49,134 bases of DNA from Oscillospiraceae bacterium (GCA_017617795.1 JAFZVM010000013.1:1-49134), one strand, 5' to 3'; shown: positions 23,186 to 31,888, counted from the stretch's first letter. Notes: generated from the sequence alone by a model not told the origin. Made by a program: numbers and translations.

Positions 23186-24490
23186 TTGCTGTTTCCCGAA
23201 AGCACCCGGGACGTCCAGGACCTTGTGCTGGAGGCCCGGAGGACCGGTACGCCTCTGGTTCCCCTGAGCTCCGGACCGCCGCATTTCCACGGCGCGTCCG
23301 TGAACCCGGCCGCAGAAACCGTCTGCTTTTCCCGCATGGACCATATCCTGCAGATCGACCGCAAGGCCCGGTACGCCCGGGTGGAGGCGGGGGTCACCTT
23401 CGGGGCACTGATCCCGAAGATGCGGGAAAAGGGCCTGCGCCTCAATCTCCCCTTCCTGCCCAGGGCGAACAAGTCCGCCCTGGCCAGCGCCCTGGAGAAG
23501 GAGGCCGTGCTCATTCCCAAATACCAGTACGACTACCCCGATCCCCTGCTGACCCTGGAGGTGGTCTTCGGCACCGGAGATGTGTTCCGCACGGGCTCCG
23601 CCTCGGGGCCGGGGACCATGGAGGAGAACAGCTCGGACAAGGTCCTGCCCTGGGGCCCCGGCTCCGTGGACTACTACCGCCTGTTCACCGCCGCCCAGGG
23701 CACCTTCGGTCTGGTCACCTGGGCCACCCTGAAGGCGGAGGTCCTGCCCAGCCTCAGCCGGCTTTTCTTCGTGCAGGCGGAGGAGCCGGGACCGCTGGTC
23801 CGCCTGGCCAACCACCTGTGCCGGGAGCGCATCCCGGATGAGCTCATCATCCTGGACCGCCGGAACTTCGCCCAGGCCTTCGGAGACACGCCGGAGGAGG
23901 AGAAGGCCCTGTCGGGCGCCGCCCCCTGGATCATGCTCTGCCGGGTCTGCGGCTTCGACCGCTACCCGGAGGAACGGGTGGACATCTATTCGGGCTATGT
24001 GCGGGAGGCGTGCGCGAAATTTGATCTCCCCTGCGAAACGGCGCCTGCCTTCCTCCCCTGCACGCCGGAAAAGCTGGAGGAAACGCTCACGGACTGCGAC
24101 CGCCGGGAGGTCTGCTGGAAATGCCGCCGAGGCCCGGAACGGGAGCTGGTGCTCCTGGCGCCTCCCAGCAAAACCACGGCCATCGCGGAGGCGATCCGGG
24201 CCCGGTTCCCGGAGGCCGGGATCCTGCTGCAGCCCCAGGTGCAGGGCCGCGCCTTCCGGGTGGAATGCGACCTGTTTCCCGGCGAGGGGGAGGCCGCGGC
24301 GGCGGAGGCGGAGGAAGCCCTGTTCCGCATGGCCCGGGAGCTGATGCCCCTGGGGGCGTACTACGACCGGCCCTACGGACGGCTGCCCGAGCTGGTGTAC
24401 ACGGAGCCCGTATCCCTGGACGCCATCCGCAGGCTGAAAAAGATCTTCGATCCGGACGGGATCCTCAATCCCGGCAAGCTGTGTTTCTGA
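23186..24490 (+). CDS. FAD-binding oxidoreductase, GlcD/GlcE-like
   Basis: This 434-residue protein has a PCMH-type (vanillyl-alcohol-oxidase-like) FAD domain: FPESTRDVQDLVLEARRTGTP at the N-terminus, ARVEAGVTFGALIPKM and AQGTFGLVTWATLK. The C-terminal KIFDPDGILNPGKLCF is the conserved end of the GlcD family. The N-terminus starts directly at the FAD domain, about 40 residues shorter than typical GlcD. The start codon is TTG at 23186, with AAGGAGGG 7 nt ahead. It is the first of three tightly linked redox genes; the electron acceptor is probably the Fe-S protein encoded next. Substrate unknown, likely a 2-hydroxy acid or aromatic alcohol. Confidence 0.82.
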   Translation: MLFPESTRDVQDLVLEARRTGTPLVPLSSGPPHFHGASVNPAAETVCFSRMDHILQIDRKARYARVEAGVTFGALIPKMREKGLRLNLPFLPRANKSALASALEKEAVLIPKYQYDYPDPLLTLEVVFGTGDVFRTGSASGPGTMEENSSDKVLPWGPGSVDYYRLFTAAQGTFGLVTWATLKAEVLPSLSRLFFVQAEEPGPLVRLANHLCRERIPDELIILDRRNFAQAFGDTPEEEKALSGAAPWIMLCRVCGFDRYPEERVDIYSGYVREACAKFDLPCETAPAFLPCTPEKLEETLTDCDRREVCWKCRRGPERELVLLAPPSKTTAIAEAIRARFPEAGILLQPQVQGRAFRVECDLFPGEGEAAAAEAEEALFRMARELMPLGAYYDRPYGRLPELVYTEPVSLDAIRRLKKIFDPDGILNPGKLCF

Positions 24491-24505
24491 GGGAGGTGCG
24501 GCAGA

Positions 24506-25753
24506 ATGTCTGATCTGAACCGATTCCGGTATACCATGGAGAGCTGCAACCACTGCGGCCAGTGCAAGTGGATCCTGCCCTCCCGCATGTGGGGCTGGGA
24601 TTTCGCCGAGGTCTGCCCCATCCACGCCCGATACGGCTTCGACGCCTGCTCCGGCCAGGGCCTGCTGAACATGGCCCGGGAGCGTATGGAAAACAAGCTG
24701 CAGTGGTCGGAGGGCATGGCGAAGCTGGTACACGGCTGCACCGCCTGCGGAGCCTGCGACGTGAACTGCAAAAGCGTGCGGGACATGGAGCTCCAGGAGA
24801 CCATCTACGCACTGCGGCAGGACTGCGCGGAATCCGGCTTTCTGCCCGAGGCGAAGCGGAGGACGGCGGAGAACATCCGCAAGACCGGCAACCGCCACGG
24901 CCTGCCCCCGGAGGAGCGCCTTGCCCGCCTCCCGGAGGATCTGACCGAGGACGAAAACGCGGATACCGTCCTCTTCCTGGGCTGCGACATTTACCGGCGT
25001 CCGGAAACCGCTCTGGCCGCCATCCGCATCCTGAAGGCGGGAGGCGTGCGCTTCCGGATCCTGAGGGAGGAACGGTGCTGCGGCGCGTATCTCTGGCGCG
25101 CCGGTCTGCGGGAGCAGGCGGCGGAGCAGATGGGGCAAAACGCCCGGCTCTTCCGGGAACAGGGGATCCGCACCGTGATCACCGCCTGCGCCGAGTGCTT
25201 CGGCAGCTTCCGAAATTACTATCCCCGGGTGACGGAGACGCCCTTTGAGACGAAGCACATCACCCAGATCGCGGCGGAGCTCATCCGGGACGGCCGTCTG
25301 CGGCTGAGGGGCACGGAAAAGCCCCTTACCCTGACCTACCACGACCCCTGCATGCTGGGCAGGCTCTCCGAGACCTACGTTCCCTGGGAGGGGGAGATCC
25401 GCTCCTACGGGCTGCACGTGCCGGAGAAGCACTGGAACCGGGGGGAAAACGGCGTATACGACCCGCCGCGGGAGGTGCTGAAGGCCATCCCCGGCGTCAC
25501 CCTGAAGGAGATGGTCCGGTATAAGGAGGAGGCCTGGTGCTGCGGCGCCCAGGCCCAGGAGACCGATCCGGACCTGGCCGCCTTTACCGCCGGGGAACGG
25601 CTGCGGGAGGCCGCCTTTACGGGGGCCGAGGCCATCGTATCCTGCTGTCCCTACTGCAGAGACGCCCTTTCTCCGGAGGGAGAACAGCCGGTCCGGTATC
25701 TCGATCTGACGGAGTTTCTGGCGGCGCATATACGGGAGGAGGCGGAGGCATGA
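24506..25753 (+). CDS. (Fe-S)-binding oxidoreductase subunit, GlcF/HdrD-like
   Basis: This 415-residue protein has two [4Fe-4S] ferredoxin-type sites near the N-terminus: CNHCGQC with a distant VCP (residues 12-34), and CTACGACDVNCK (about 75-86). Two CCG-type cysteine-rich modules follow: ERCCGAYLWRAG with ITACAECFG, and YHDPCMLGR with EEAWCCGAQAQ and SCCPYC. This is the GlcF/HdrD/LutA-like architecture that passes electrons from a flavoprotein to a quinone, ferredoxin or thiol carrier. Ribosome binding site GGGAGG lies ahead; the stop overlaps the next start (ATGA). A partner role with the two flanking flavoproteins is inferred from the operon. Confidence 0.88.
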   Translation: MSDLNRFRYTMESCNHCGQCKWILPSRMWGWDFAEVCPIHARYGFDACSGQGLLNMARERMENKLQWSEGMAKLVHGCTACGACDVNCKSVRDMELQETIYALRQDCAESGFLPEAKRRTAENIRKTGNRHGLPPEERLARLPEDLTEDENADTVLFLGCDIYRRPETALAAIRILKAGGVRFRILREERCCGAYLWRAGLREQAAEQMGQNARLFREQGIRTVITACAECFGSFRNYYPRVTETPFETKHITQIAAELIRDGRLRLRGTEKPLTLTYHDPCMLGRLSETYVPWEGEIRSYGLHVPEKHWNRGENGVYDPPREVLKAIPGVTLKEMVRYKEEAWCCGAQAQETDPDLAAFTAGERLREAAFTGAEAIVSCCPYCRDALSPEGEQPVRYLDLTEFLAAHIREEAEA

Positions 25754-27264
25754 GTCTGTCCGAAGAGCTGTACCGCGAATTCGCGGCCATCGTGGGCGAA
25801 AAGAACATCAGCCGGGAGGAGTACATCCTGGCGGGGAACCGGGCCCAGACCCCGGAGATCCCCATGGCCCACAAAAGCGCCGATGCCATCCTGCTTCCGG
25901 GCAGCGCGGAGGAGGTGGCGCAGATCGTCCGGCTGTGCAACAAGCACCGCATCGAATACGTGGGCGTGGTGGCCGGCTGCATCCCCACCGCCTACTCCAC
26001 CCGGGAAAACTCCATCATCATGCACTTCAAGCGCATGAACCGGATCCTGGAGATCAACGAGGAGGACCGGTACGCGGTGATCGAGCCGGGGGTGCGGCAT
26101 ATCCAGCTGTATCCGGAGGTGCGGAAGCGGGGGCTGAGCTACACCGCCGCCGCCGTGGGCCCCGGGGGCTCCGTTCTGGTGAACATCGCCTGCACCGGTG
26201 GAGACCACCACGTGCAGTACGGGACCTCCCGCCCCACCCGGTACCTGCTGGGGGTGGAGATGGTCACCCCGGAGGGGGAGATCCTGCGCACTGGCTCCCT
26301 GCAGACGGGCTCCGGCTGGTTCTGTCCGGAAAGCCCGGGGCCCAGCCTGCGAAGCATCGTGAAGGGCTACGCGGGCAACGCTGGCAAGCTGGGCATCGTC
26401 ACCAAGATCGCCGTGGCCCTGGACCGGTGCAAGGGTCCTGCGGAGATCCGCACGGAGGGAATCAGCCCCCACCACAAGGTGTTCATGGACAGCGACTGCA
26501 GCCGGGTCTACGTATTCAACTACAAGGATATTCAGGACGTGTGCCGGGCCATGCTGGCCCTGGGAGAGGCGGAGGTCTGCGCCACCGTGCAGAAGTATTT
26601 CTACCTGCCCCTGACCCTGATGATGACGGACTCCGCCAACGAATTCTGGAAGAAATGGACCGGAGGCTATAAGGAAGCCCTCTCCATGCCCCTGGTGGTG
26701 CACATCGCCGCACACTCCCTGCGGGAGCGGGAGTACGAGGAAAAGATCCTCTTCGACGTCGTCCGGGAGACCGGGGGCGAGCGGATCCCCCGGGAGCTGG
26801 AGAAATGGTGGGAAGAGCACATGGACTACTTCATGATCGTCTCCCGGCTCCAGAGCGTCCTGCGCCTGGGGGGCAGCTGGCTGCCCCAGAAGGCCGGTGC
26901 GGAGTCCGTGCAGCACATGTGCGACGTGTGCGAATCCATCGGCACTTACATCCATGATTTCACGGATACCGGGAAGATCTTCGACGCCCCGGAGAACTAT
27001 CAGATCATCCCCATGGAGTACAGCCATTTTGCCTCCAACGAGCTGCTGATCATGTGGGACCGCACGGATCCCAAGGCCATGTCCTACGTGGGAGAGCTGG
27101 GCGCCGTATCCCGGGCCACAGACGCGAAGCGCCATTTCTATTCCTCCAGCCCCGGCGTCGCCGGCAAGGCCGGTGAGGCCACCGGAAGGCTCTATTCCAA
27201 CGTCCACGTCTGGATGGGACGGATCCGGGAGGCCTTCGACCCCTTCTATCAGTCGGGGCTGTAA
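25750..27264 (+). CDS. FAD-binding oxidoreductase, 4-cresol/vanillyl-alcohol oxidase-like
   Basis: This 504-residue flavoprotein has a PCMH FAD domain with SADAILLPGSAEEVAQIVRLC, RYAVIEPGVRHIQLYPEV, SYTAAAVGPGGSVLVNIACT and VEMVTPEGEILRTGS, and continues to a substrate cap with RIREAFDPFYQSGL at the C-terminus. It is longer than the first flavoprotein and more like the vanillyl-alcohol oxidase and p-cresol methylhydroxylase group. An obvious covalent-flavin His or Tyr is not identified by eye. It starts at the ATG overlapping the Fe-S gene (25750); a longer reading inside that gene is rejected. A good terminator follows. Confidence 0.84.
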   Translation: MSLSEELYREFAAIVGEKNISREEYILAGNRAQTPEIPMAHKSADAILLPGSAEEVAQIVRLCNKHRIEYVGVVAGCIPTAYSTRENSIIMHFKRMNRILEINEEDRYAVIEPGVRHIQLYPEVRKRGLSYTAAAVGPGGSVLVNIACTGGDHHVQYGTSRPTRYLLGVEMVTPEGEILRTGSLQTGSGWFCPESPGPSLRSIVKGYAGNAGKLGIVTKIAVALDRCKGPAEIRTEGISPHHKVFMDSDCSRVYVFNYKDIQDVCRAMLALGEAEVCATVQKYFYLPLTLMMTDSANEFWKKWTGGYKEALSMPLVVHIAAHSLREREYEEKILFDVVRETGGERIPRELEKWWEEHMDYFMIVSRLQSVLRLGGSWLPQKAGAESVQHMCDVCESIGTYIHDFTDTGKIFDAPENYQIIPMEYSHFASNELLIMWDRTDPKAMSYVGELGAVSRATDAKRHFYSSSPGVAGKAGEATGRLYSNVHVWMGRIREAFDPFYQSGL

Positions 27265-27294
27265 ACGTTCCCGATCCGCTGGAAAACAAAGTCG

Positions 27295-27331
27295 GGCTGT
27301 CTGCTTCCGAAGGGAGGCAGACAGCCTTTTT
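27295..27331 (+). terminator. intrinsic terminator of the flavin/Fe-S operon
   Basis: A 14-bp stem with one wobble (27295-27308 with 27313-27326), GAAG loop, five T residues. Confidence 0.88.
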
Positions 27332-27427
27332 ATCCGGATAAGACATCAGAAATCGCTTCCCGGGAGGGGTCCATGGCGCCGTTCCTGCAACTTGTGCCTG
27401 GTTCCGGTGCATCTTGTTTCCCAGGCC

Positions 27428-27455
27428 TTTTCAAGGAAAAATGTTCTGTTATAAT
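27428..27455 (+). promoter_or_regulatory. probable promoter of the LytTR gene
   Basis: A perfect TATAAT (27450-27455) with a weak -35 (TTTTCA at 27428-27433, 16-bp spacer). A weak -35 suggests help from an activator. Confidence 0.45.
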
Positions 27456-27483
27456 GGACCCGCAAAGGAAAGAGGGGACGCCC

Positions 27484-27933
27484 ATGAAGATATGCATATC
27501 CGTATCGCCGGAGAAGGAAGAGGAGGTCATCGCCTGCCTCGCGGCCCACGGGCTGGAGACCGGGGAGGATGGAGAATACCTCCTCACGGAAAACAGCCGG
27601 TACCCGGCCTTTCTCTCTGCCCGGGACGGGGACCGGGATCGGATCCGCCTGGCGGCGGAAGAGGTGGTGTACATCGAAGCCTTCGGGAAGGACGTGGAGA
27701 TCCACACCGGGAAGGACACCTACTTCGCCCAGGACAGGATGTATCAGCTGGAGGCTTCGCTGGACCCGTCAAAGTTCCTGCGGGTGAGCAAGTCGGTGAT
27801 CGTCTCCGCCGCCCATGTGCGGAAGATCCGGCCATCCCTGTCCATGAAATTCATCCTCACCCTGTCGGACGGGACCCTGGTGGACGTGACCAGAAGCTAT
27901 TACAGCGATTTTCGCCGGTTTTTCGGCATCTGA
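27484..27933 (+). CDS. LytTR DNA-binding domain protein without receiver
   Basis: This 149-residue protein ends in a LytTR domain (about 55-149): VVYIEAFGKDVEIHTGKDTY, LEASLDPSKFLRVSKSVIVSAAHVRKI and DGTLVDVTRSYYSDFRRFFG are the classic blocks. The short N-terminal part (MKICISVSPEKEEEVIACLA) is not a response-regulator receiver, so the protein resembles the LytTR regulators paired with a membrane partner encoded alongside. The next gene, 14 bp on, encodes a two-helix membrane protein that may be that partner. Ribosome binding site AAAGAGGGG is upstream. Confidence 0.85.
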   Translation: MKICISVSPEKEEEVIACLAAHGLETGEDGEYLLTENSRYPAFLSARDGDRDRIRLAAEEVVYIEAFGKDVEIHTGKDTYFAQDRMYQLEASLDPSKFLRVSKSVIVSAAHVRKIRPSLSMKFILTLSDGTLVDVTRSYYSDFRRFFGI

Positions 27934-27947
27934 ACGGAGGAAAAGCC

Positions 27948-28946
27948 ATGAGCAATCTGATCGTCTATATCATTATCGTTCTTGTATTGGCGGCAGTCAT
28001 CGTCGCCCTCAGCGTACATGCCTATAACCGGCGTCTGGACCGCATCGCCCGGGGGGAGGAGCGGGACACCCACAGTGCCGTGCCCGAGCCCAGGACCACC
28101 GTGAGCGTCCTCTACCGCACCATCCTCATGGCGGTGGTCATCGTTTCCCTGCTCACCGTGTCCGCCCTCAGCGGCAGGATCAGCACCCTCCAGTCCTCCC
28201 TGAACGAGCTCCGCTCCAACCAGAACAGCATGAACTGGGATCTGGAATCCATCCGGCAGCAGCTGGAGGAACAGGATGAGCGCGTGGAGCTCTTTGCCTG
28301 GGAGGTGATGGACGCGGATATGGACAGCCGCAAGGCGGAGGTCCGTTTCTTCGTCCGGCTGCGGGAATACGGGGAGGACACCGCCGTGACCCTGGAACTC
28401 AACGGTCTCTCTCTTCCCCTCACCGGCGATCCCGGCCGGGAGCTCACCGGAACGGCGACCCTGGACCTGTTTGGCTGTTATGATCAGTCCTCTCTCCGCA
28501 TCACCGAGGGAGGCAGGACCTATGTGAAGACCGAGGACATGCCGGGCTGGCTCTTCTGGGAGTACCTGCCCATGCCCTCCTTTGAGTGCCGGTTCAACAG
28601 CGGCGTCCGCCTGGGAAAAACCACCTATGACGGGGAGTACCGGGTGGTGACGGACTGCATGGAGGATATTCAGAGCGTGACCGTGACCTACCTCTCCGGA
28701 GGCAGGGAGCTGAAGACCCTGGACATCACCGCCCAAACCCTGGCGGAGGAAATGACCTCCCTGGACAAGGGGCTGGATATCGGGTCCGACCTGACCTTCC
28801 GCCTGGAGATCGTGACCAAAAGCGGCTTCCTCATTCAGAAGCAGATCATAATGATCTACGATTCCGCTTATGACCCTGAGTTGGAGGAATATGAGCGGAT
28901 CACGGACGCCGCCGGGAACCTCCTCTGGGCGAACGGCAAATACTGA
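27948..28946 (+). CDS. membrane protein with coiled coil, partner of the LytTR gene
   Basis: This 332-residue protein has an N-terminal helix (SNLIVYIIIVLVLAAVIVAL), a polar stretch, a second helix (about 60-78), then a likely coiled coil (LQSSLNELRSNQNSMNWDLE) and a beta-rich outer domain. I do not recognise a family. It starts 14 bp after the LytTR gene with CGGAGGAAAA ahead, so the two are co-transcribed. Membrane partners of LytTR regulators often inhibit them by sequestration, which would fit, but this is inference. Confidence 0.68.
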   Translation: MSNLIVYIIIVLVLAAVIVALSVHAYNRRLDRIARGEERDTHSAVPEPRTTVSVLYRTILMAVVIVSLLTVSALSGRISTLQSSLNELRSNQNSMNWDLESIRQQLEEQDERVELFAWEVMDADMDSRKAEVRFFVRLREYGEDTAVTLELNGLSLPLTGDPGRELTGTATLDLFGCYDQSSLRITEGGRTYVKTEDMPGWLFWEYLPMPSFECRFNSGVRLGKTTYDGEYRVVTDCMEDIQSVTVTYLSGGRELKTLDITAQTLAEEMTSLDKGLDIGSDLTFRLEIVTKSGFLIQKQIIMIYDSAYDPELEEYERITDAAGNLLWANGKY

Positions 28947-29062
28947 GCCCCGGCAGAACAACCCGCTCCGCAGAACCGAAGGCTTGCAAATCGCAAGACG
29001 GGGTCCCGGGGAAACCTGGGCCGGACCGAAAACGAAACACATGGATGTGAGGAGTCGATCCT

Positions 29063-29518
29063 ATGGATACAGTCAAAGTCGCGATCCGGCATTTTTCCCT
29101 CGGGGACGCCGAGGCCATCCGTGCCGGTCAATATCCGGATCTGAGGGAAGACGAGATCCGCAGCATGATCCGCAAATGGAACTCCGGTTCGTATCACGGC
29201 AGGTTTTTTGAGATGTTCGCGGTTCTTCACGACGGGGAGATCGTCGGAGCCGTATCGCTGTACGAGCACAGCAAAAGTATCGCATCCATCGGGGCCGAGA
29301 TCTATCCCGCCTTCAGGCGTATGGGCTTTGCGTATGCGGCGAACCTGCTGCTGCTCGACCGGGCAAAGCAGCTTGGCTACCGGATCATCCAAAACCAGGT
29401 CGGGACCGATAACACCGCCAGTATCCGGCTGAACGAAAAACTGGGGTTTGAGTCAGACCGTTATGAATACAGGAACCAAAAGGACCACCCGGTATTTTTA
29501 TTTCTGAAGGCGTTATAG
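29063..29518 (+). CDS. GNAT family N-acetyltransferase
   Basis: This 151-residue protein has the GNAT fold: FSLGDAEAIRAGQYP at the N-terminus, EIVGAVSLYEHSKSIASIG, the acetyl-CoA loop FRRMGFAYAANLLLLDRAK and NTASIRLNEKLGFESD. Substrate unknown. It resembles small-molecule or ribosomal-protein acetyltransferases of the RimI/RimJ type. Ribosome binding site GTGAGGAG lies 8 nt upstream; it is followed by a good terminator. Confidence 0.88.
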   Translation: MDTVKVAIRHFSLGDAEAIRAGQYPDLREDEIRSMIRKWNSGSYHGRFFEMFAVLHDGEIVGAVSLYEHSKSIASIGAEIYPAFRRMGFAYAANLLLLDRAKQLGYRIIQNQVGTDNTASIRLNEKLGFESDRYEYRNQKDHPVFLFLKAL

Positions 29519-29523
29519 TCCAT

Positions 29524-29554
29524 GGGGCAGCCCGTTTGCGGCTGCCCCGTTTTT
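29524..29554 (+). terminator. intrinsic terminator after the acetyltransferase
   Basis: A 9-bp perfect stem (29524-29532 with 29540-29548), 7-nt loop, then GTTTTT. Confidence 0.85.
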
Positions 29555-29595
29555 CCGCCCTCCGTCCCGCTCATCCGTTTTCCCGATTTCCCGCA

Positions 29596-29624
29596 TTGTC
29601 ACCCGGCTTACGGTATGGTAGAAT
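29596..29624 (+). promoter_or_regulatory. sigma-A promoter of the mscS-like gene
   Basis: TTGTCA (29596-29601), a 17-bp spacer and TAGAAT (29619-29624). Confidence 0.6.
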
Positions 29625-29651
29625 AACACCGACGGAGAGGGGGAGAAAAGA

Positions 29652-30464
29652 ATGAATGAATTCCTCAAAAGCGGTATCGATTTCATCAGCACCTACGGCG
29701 GGCGGATCATCATCGCCGTCCTGGTCTTTGTGATCGGCTGCTTCGTGATCAAGCTGCTGATGAAGGCTCTGGGCAAGGCAATCGACAAGCTGAAAATGGA
29801 CGAGACCCTGAAGCAGATCGCCAAGAAATTCCTGCGGCTGCTGCTTTACGTCATTCTGATCATCAGCGTGGTGGAGATCCTGGGCGTATCCATGTCCAGC
29901 GTCGTCGCCATCCTGGCCTCCTGCGGTCTGGCGGTGGGCCTGGCGCTGCAGGGTTCCCTGGGCAACCTGGCCGGCGGACTGATGATCCTCCTGTTCCACC
30001 CCTTCAAGATCGGGGATTATATTGAAGCCGGAGGCTCCGAGGGCGTGGTGACGGATATCAGCATCTTCTACACCACGGTCATGACTCTGGACAACAAGCA
30101 GATCTTCGTGCCCAACGGGGAGCTGATGAATGCCAGCATCACGAACTATACCGCGGCGGCGAAGCGCCGCATCGACCTGGAATTCAAGATCACCAACGAC
30201 ATCGACGCCGAGCTGGTGAAGCGGGTGCTGCTGGCCGCGTCCAGTGAGACCGAAGGCGTTCTGGCAGACCCCGCTCCTTTCGCCCGCATGGGCGCCGTGG
30301 ACGACGATACATACATCTTTTATGTGCGCTCCTGGTGCGAAACGGGGAAATACTGGGACGTGTACTTCGACCTGATCGAGAACTGCAGCAAGGCCCTGGC
30401 GGATAACAATATCGACGACCCGGAGGAGCGGATCGCCGTGCGCATCGTCAAGGACGAGGACTGA
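29652..30464 (+). CDS. small-conductance mechanosensitive channel, MscS family
   Basis: This 270-residue protein has three N-terminal helices; the third is the pore helix, with the glycine/alanine-rich VVAILASCGLAVGLALQGSLGNLAGG of MscS, followed by the family block PFKIGDYIEAGGSEGVV and FVPNGELMNASITNY. It opens under membrane tension and protects against osmotic downshock. Length fits MscS (about 280). It has its own promoter and is monocistronic. Confidence 0.94.
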   Translation: MNEFLKSGIDFISTYGGRIIIAVLVFVIGCFVIKLLMKALGKAIDKLKMDETLKQIAKKFLRLLLYVILIISVVEILGVSMSSVVAILASCGLAVGLALQGSLGNLAGGLMILLFHPFKIGDYIEAGGSEGVVTDISIFYTTVMTLDNKQIFVPNGELMNASITNYTAAAKRRIDLEFKITNDIDAELVKRVLLAASSETEGVLADPAPFARMGAVDDDTYIFYVRSWCETGKYWDVYFDLIENCSKALADNNIDDPEERIAVRIVKDED

Positions 30465-30489
30465 CAGGGAAAAATGGATAAATCAACGG

Positions 30490-30516
30490 ACCGCCGGGCC
30501 ATTGGCCCGGCGGTTT
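30490..30516 (+). terminator. hairpin after the mscS-like gene
   Basis: An 11-bp perfect stem (30490-30500 with 30504-30514) with a 3-nt ATT loop, followed by only two further bases of T-rich sequence. It probably stabilises or ends the mscS transcript. Confidence 0.55.
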
Positions 30517-30550
30517 CAGACTGTAGGCAAAGTTCCCGAACGCCTCGCAG

Positions 30551-30711
30551 AGTTCGCGGCTCGCAAGCCGCGAACAGAATGGGAATCATTTTGGGCGGAA
30601 TTCATTTCTGCCCAAAATACTGCTCGCGGAGCGGACTGTACGAGCGGAGCGAGTGCGGGGAGCGCAGCGCAGTTTTCTCAAATCGGAACCCAACGAAGTG
30701 GTTCCGATTTG
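30551..30711. repeat. block of four hairpins in an intergenic region
   Basis: The convergent gap of about 250 bp has no gene. It holds a perfect 10-bp stem (30552-30575, loop CGCA), a TTTTGGGC/GCCCAAAA stem (around 30590-30618), a GCTCGCGGAGC region with purine-rich GGAGCG repeats, and a perfect 12-bp stem (30679-30711, CAAATCGGAACC arm). The last shares its outer bases with the hairpin at 22423-22448. It looks like a composite palindromic repeat element. Confidence 0.6.
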
Positions 30712-30722
30712 AAGTGTACTGT

Positions 30723-31757
30723 TTATTTGCGGGTCGGGTCGATCCAGTCCAGGTCGTGACGGGCATGGCCAAAGGCCTCGGCGCCTTCCGGCACCTCCCA
30801 GCCCTTGGGCATCCGGCGGCCGCCTTCCTTCCCGTCGCCGGCGTCGGCAAACATGGCCTCCATCTCCTTGCGGCGGGCCTCATTGCGCTTGCGGTTCCAT
30901 TCATCGCGCTCAGCCCGGGTCAGGGTATAGCTCTCGATGACTTCGTCGTTCCGGCGCATCTGGGCGATCCAGGTCTCGGGATGACGGTCGGGCAGGACGA
31001 TGACGCGCTCGTTCTCGATGCCCTCCTTCAGGATCTCGGCCAGCTCCACCGGGTCGATGCCCTGGGCATGGATGCTGCGCAGGTGAGCCATGGTGCCCTC
31101 GGAAACGTGGTACCCGGTGTTCTTCAGGTTGGCGGGGCGGAACTTTTCCGCGTTGCCGATGTTGGAGTTGATGTTGGCCGGGCAGAGGACCGTGGCGCCG
31201 GAGCCATAGGGCCGCAGAGCCTCGTCATAGGAGTACATCAGGTTGTTCACGGCGGCCTTGGAGGCGCTGTAGGGGGCGCAGGTGGAGCCTGCGCCGAAGG
31301 CACCGCCGGAGGAGGTGGTGGCCACCCAGAACTCCGTCTTGTGGGCGTAGGCCTTGATCATCCGCGGGACAAAGATCAGCAGGCCGTTCACCACGGCGAA
31401 GAGGTCGACGCCCATGACCCAGTCAAAGTCGTCGAAGGTGGAGGCCTCCACGGGGCCGAAGGAGTTGACGCCCGCGGTCTGGATGAACAGATGAGGAGGA
31501 CCGCCGAACACTTCCTCGATCTTGTCGGCGCAGGCGGTGTAGCTCTCCCGGTTCGTCAGGTCCACCTTGATGGGCAGGATATCCTGCTCCGGGATGCCGA
31601 AAGCGATCAGTTCCTTTTTGGCGTTCTCCAGCGCGTCCTCGCGCACGTCGCCGATGGCGACCTTCATACCCTCCCGGCCGAAGACCTTGGCCTGGCCCAG
31701 GCCCGCGCCGGATGCGCCGCCGGATACGAATACGATCTTGCCTTTGAAATCTTTCAT
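30723..31757 (-). CDS. short-chain dehydrogenase/reductase (SDR), second copy
   Basis: This 344-residue SDR has the nucleotide motif SGGASGAGLG at residues 12-21, with Asp37 ending beta-2 (favouring NAD), a sequence FIQTAGVN in place of the NNAG motif, TTSSGGAF with the catalytic Ser, and Tyr163-x-x-x-Lys167 in YSASK. A C-terminal extension of about 80 basic/acidic residues follows the core. It belongs to the same broad group as the SDR at 5347 but the sequences differ strongly. Substrate unknown. The start has AAAGGAG ahead. Confidence 0.88.
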   Translation of the reverse strand: MKDFKGKIVFVSGGASGAGLGQAKVFGREGMKVAIGDVREDALENAKKELIAFGIPEQDILPIKVDLTNRESYTACADKIEEVFGGPPHLFIQTAGVNSFGPVEASTFDDFDWVMGVDLFAVVNGLLIFVPRMIKAYAHKTEFWVATTSSGGAFGAGSTCAPYSASKAAVNNLMYSYDEALRPYGSGATVLCPANINSNIGNAEKFRPANLKNTGYHVSEGTMAHLRSIHAQGIDPVELAEILKEGIENERVIVLPDRHPETWIAQMRRNDEVIESYTLTRAERDEWNRKRNEARRKEMEAMFADAGDGKEGGRRMPKGWEVPEGAEAFGHARHDLDWIDPTRK

Positions 31758-31795
31758 ACGTAACGCTCCTTTCCAGATTTTCTTCGGATGTCTAT

Positions 31796-31824
31796 AGCTT
31801 ACTTCATTTTCCCGTCAGATGCAA
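31796..31824 (-). promoter_or_regulatory. probable promoter of the second SDR gene
   Basis: On the minus strand TTGCAT (31819-31824), a 17-bp spacer and TAAGCT (31796-31801). Confidence 0.5.
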
Positions 31825-31888
31825 CAGGGAACTGAAGCTCCGGAACGGCCCGGATGACTCCTGTGTTTCATTCTTTGCTTGTCCCCCA

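Noticed and set aside
23159-25729. 856-codon minus-strand frame opposite the flavin/Fe-S operon
   Set aside because: A mirror frame of GC-rich genes on the plus strand; no start signal and no recognisable domain, whereas the plus-strand genes have clear motifs.
30723-31763. 429-codon plus-strand frame opposite the second SDR gene
   Set aside because: It is the antisense shadow of an SDR with clear Rossmann and catalytic motifs.
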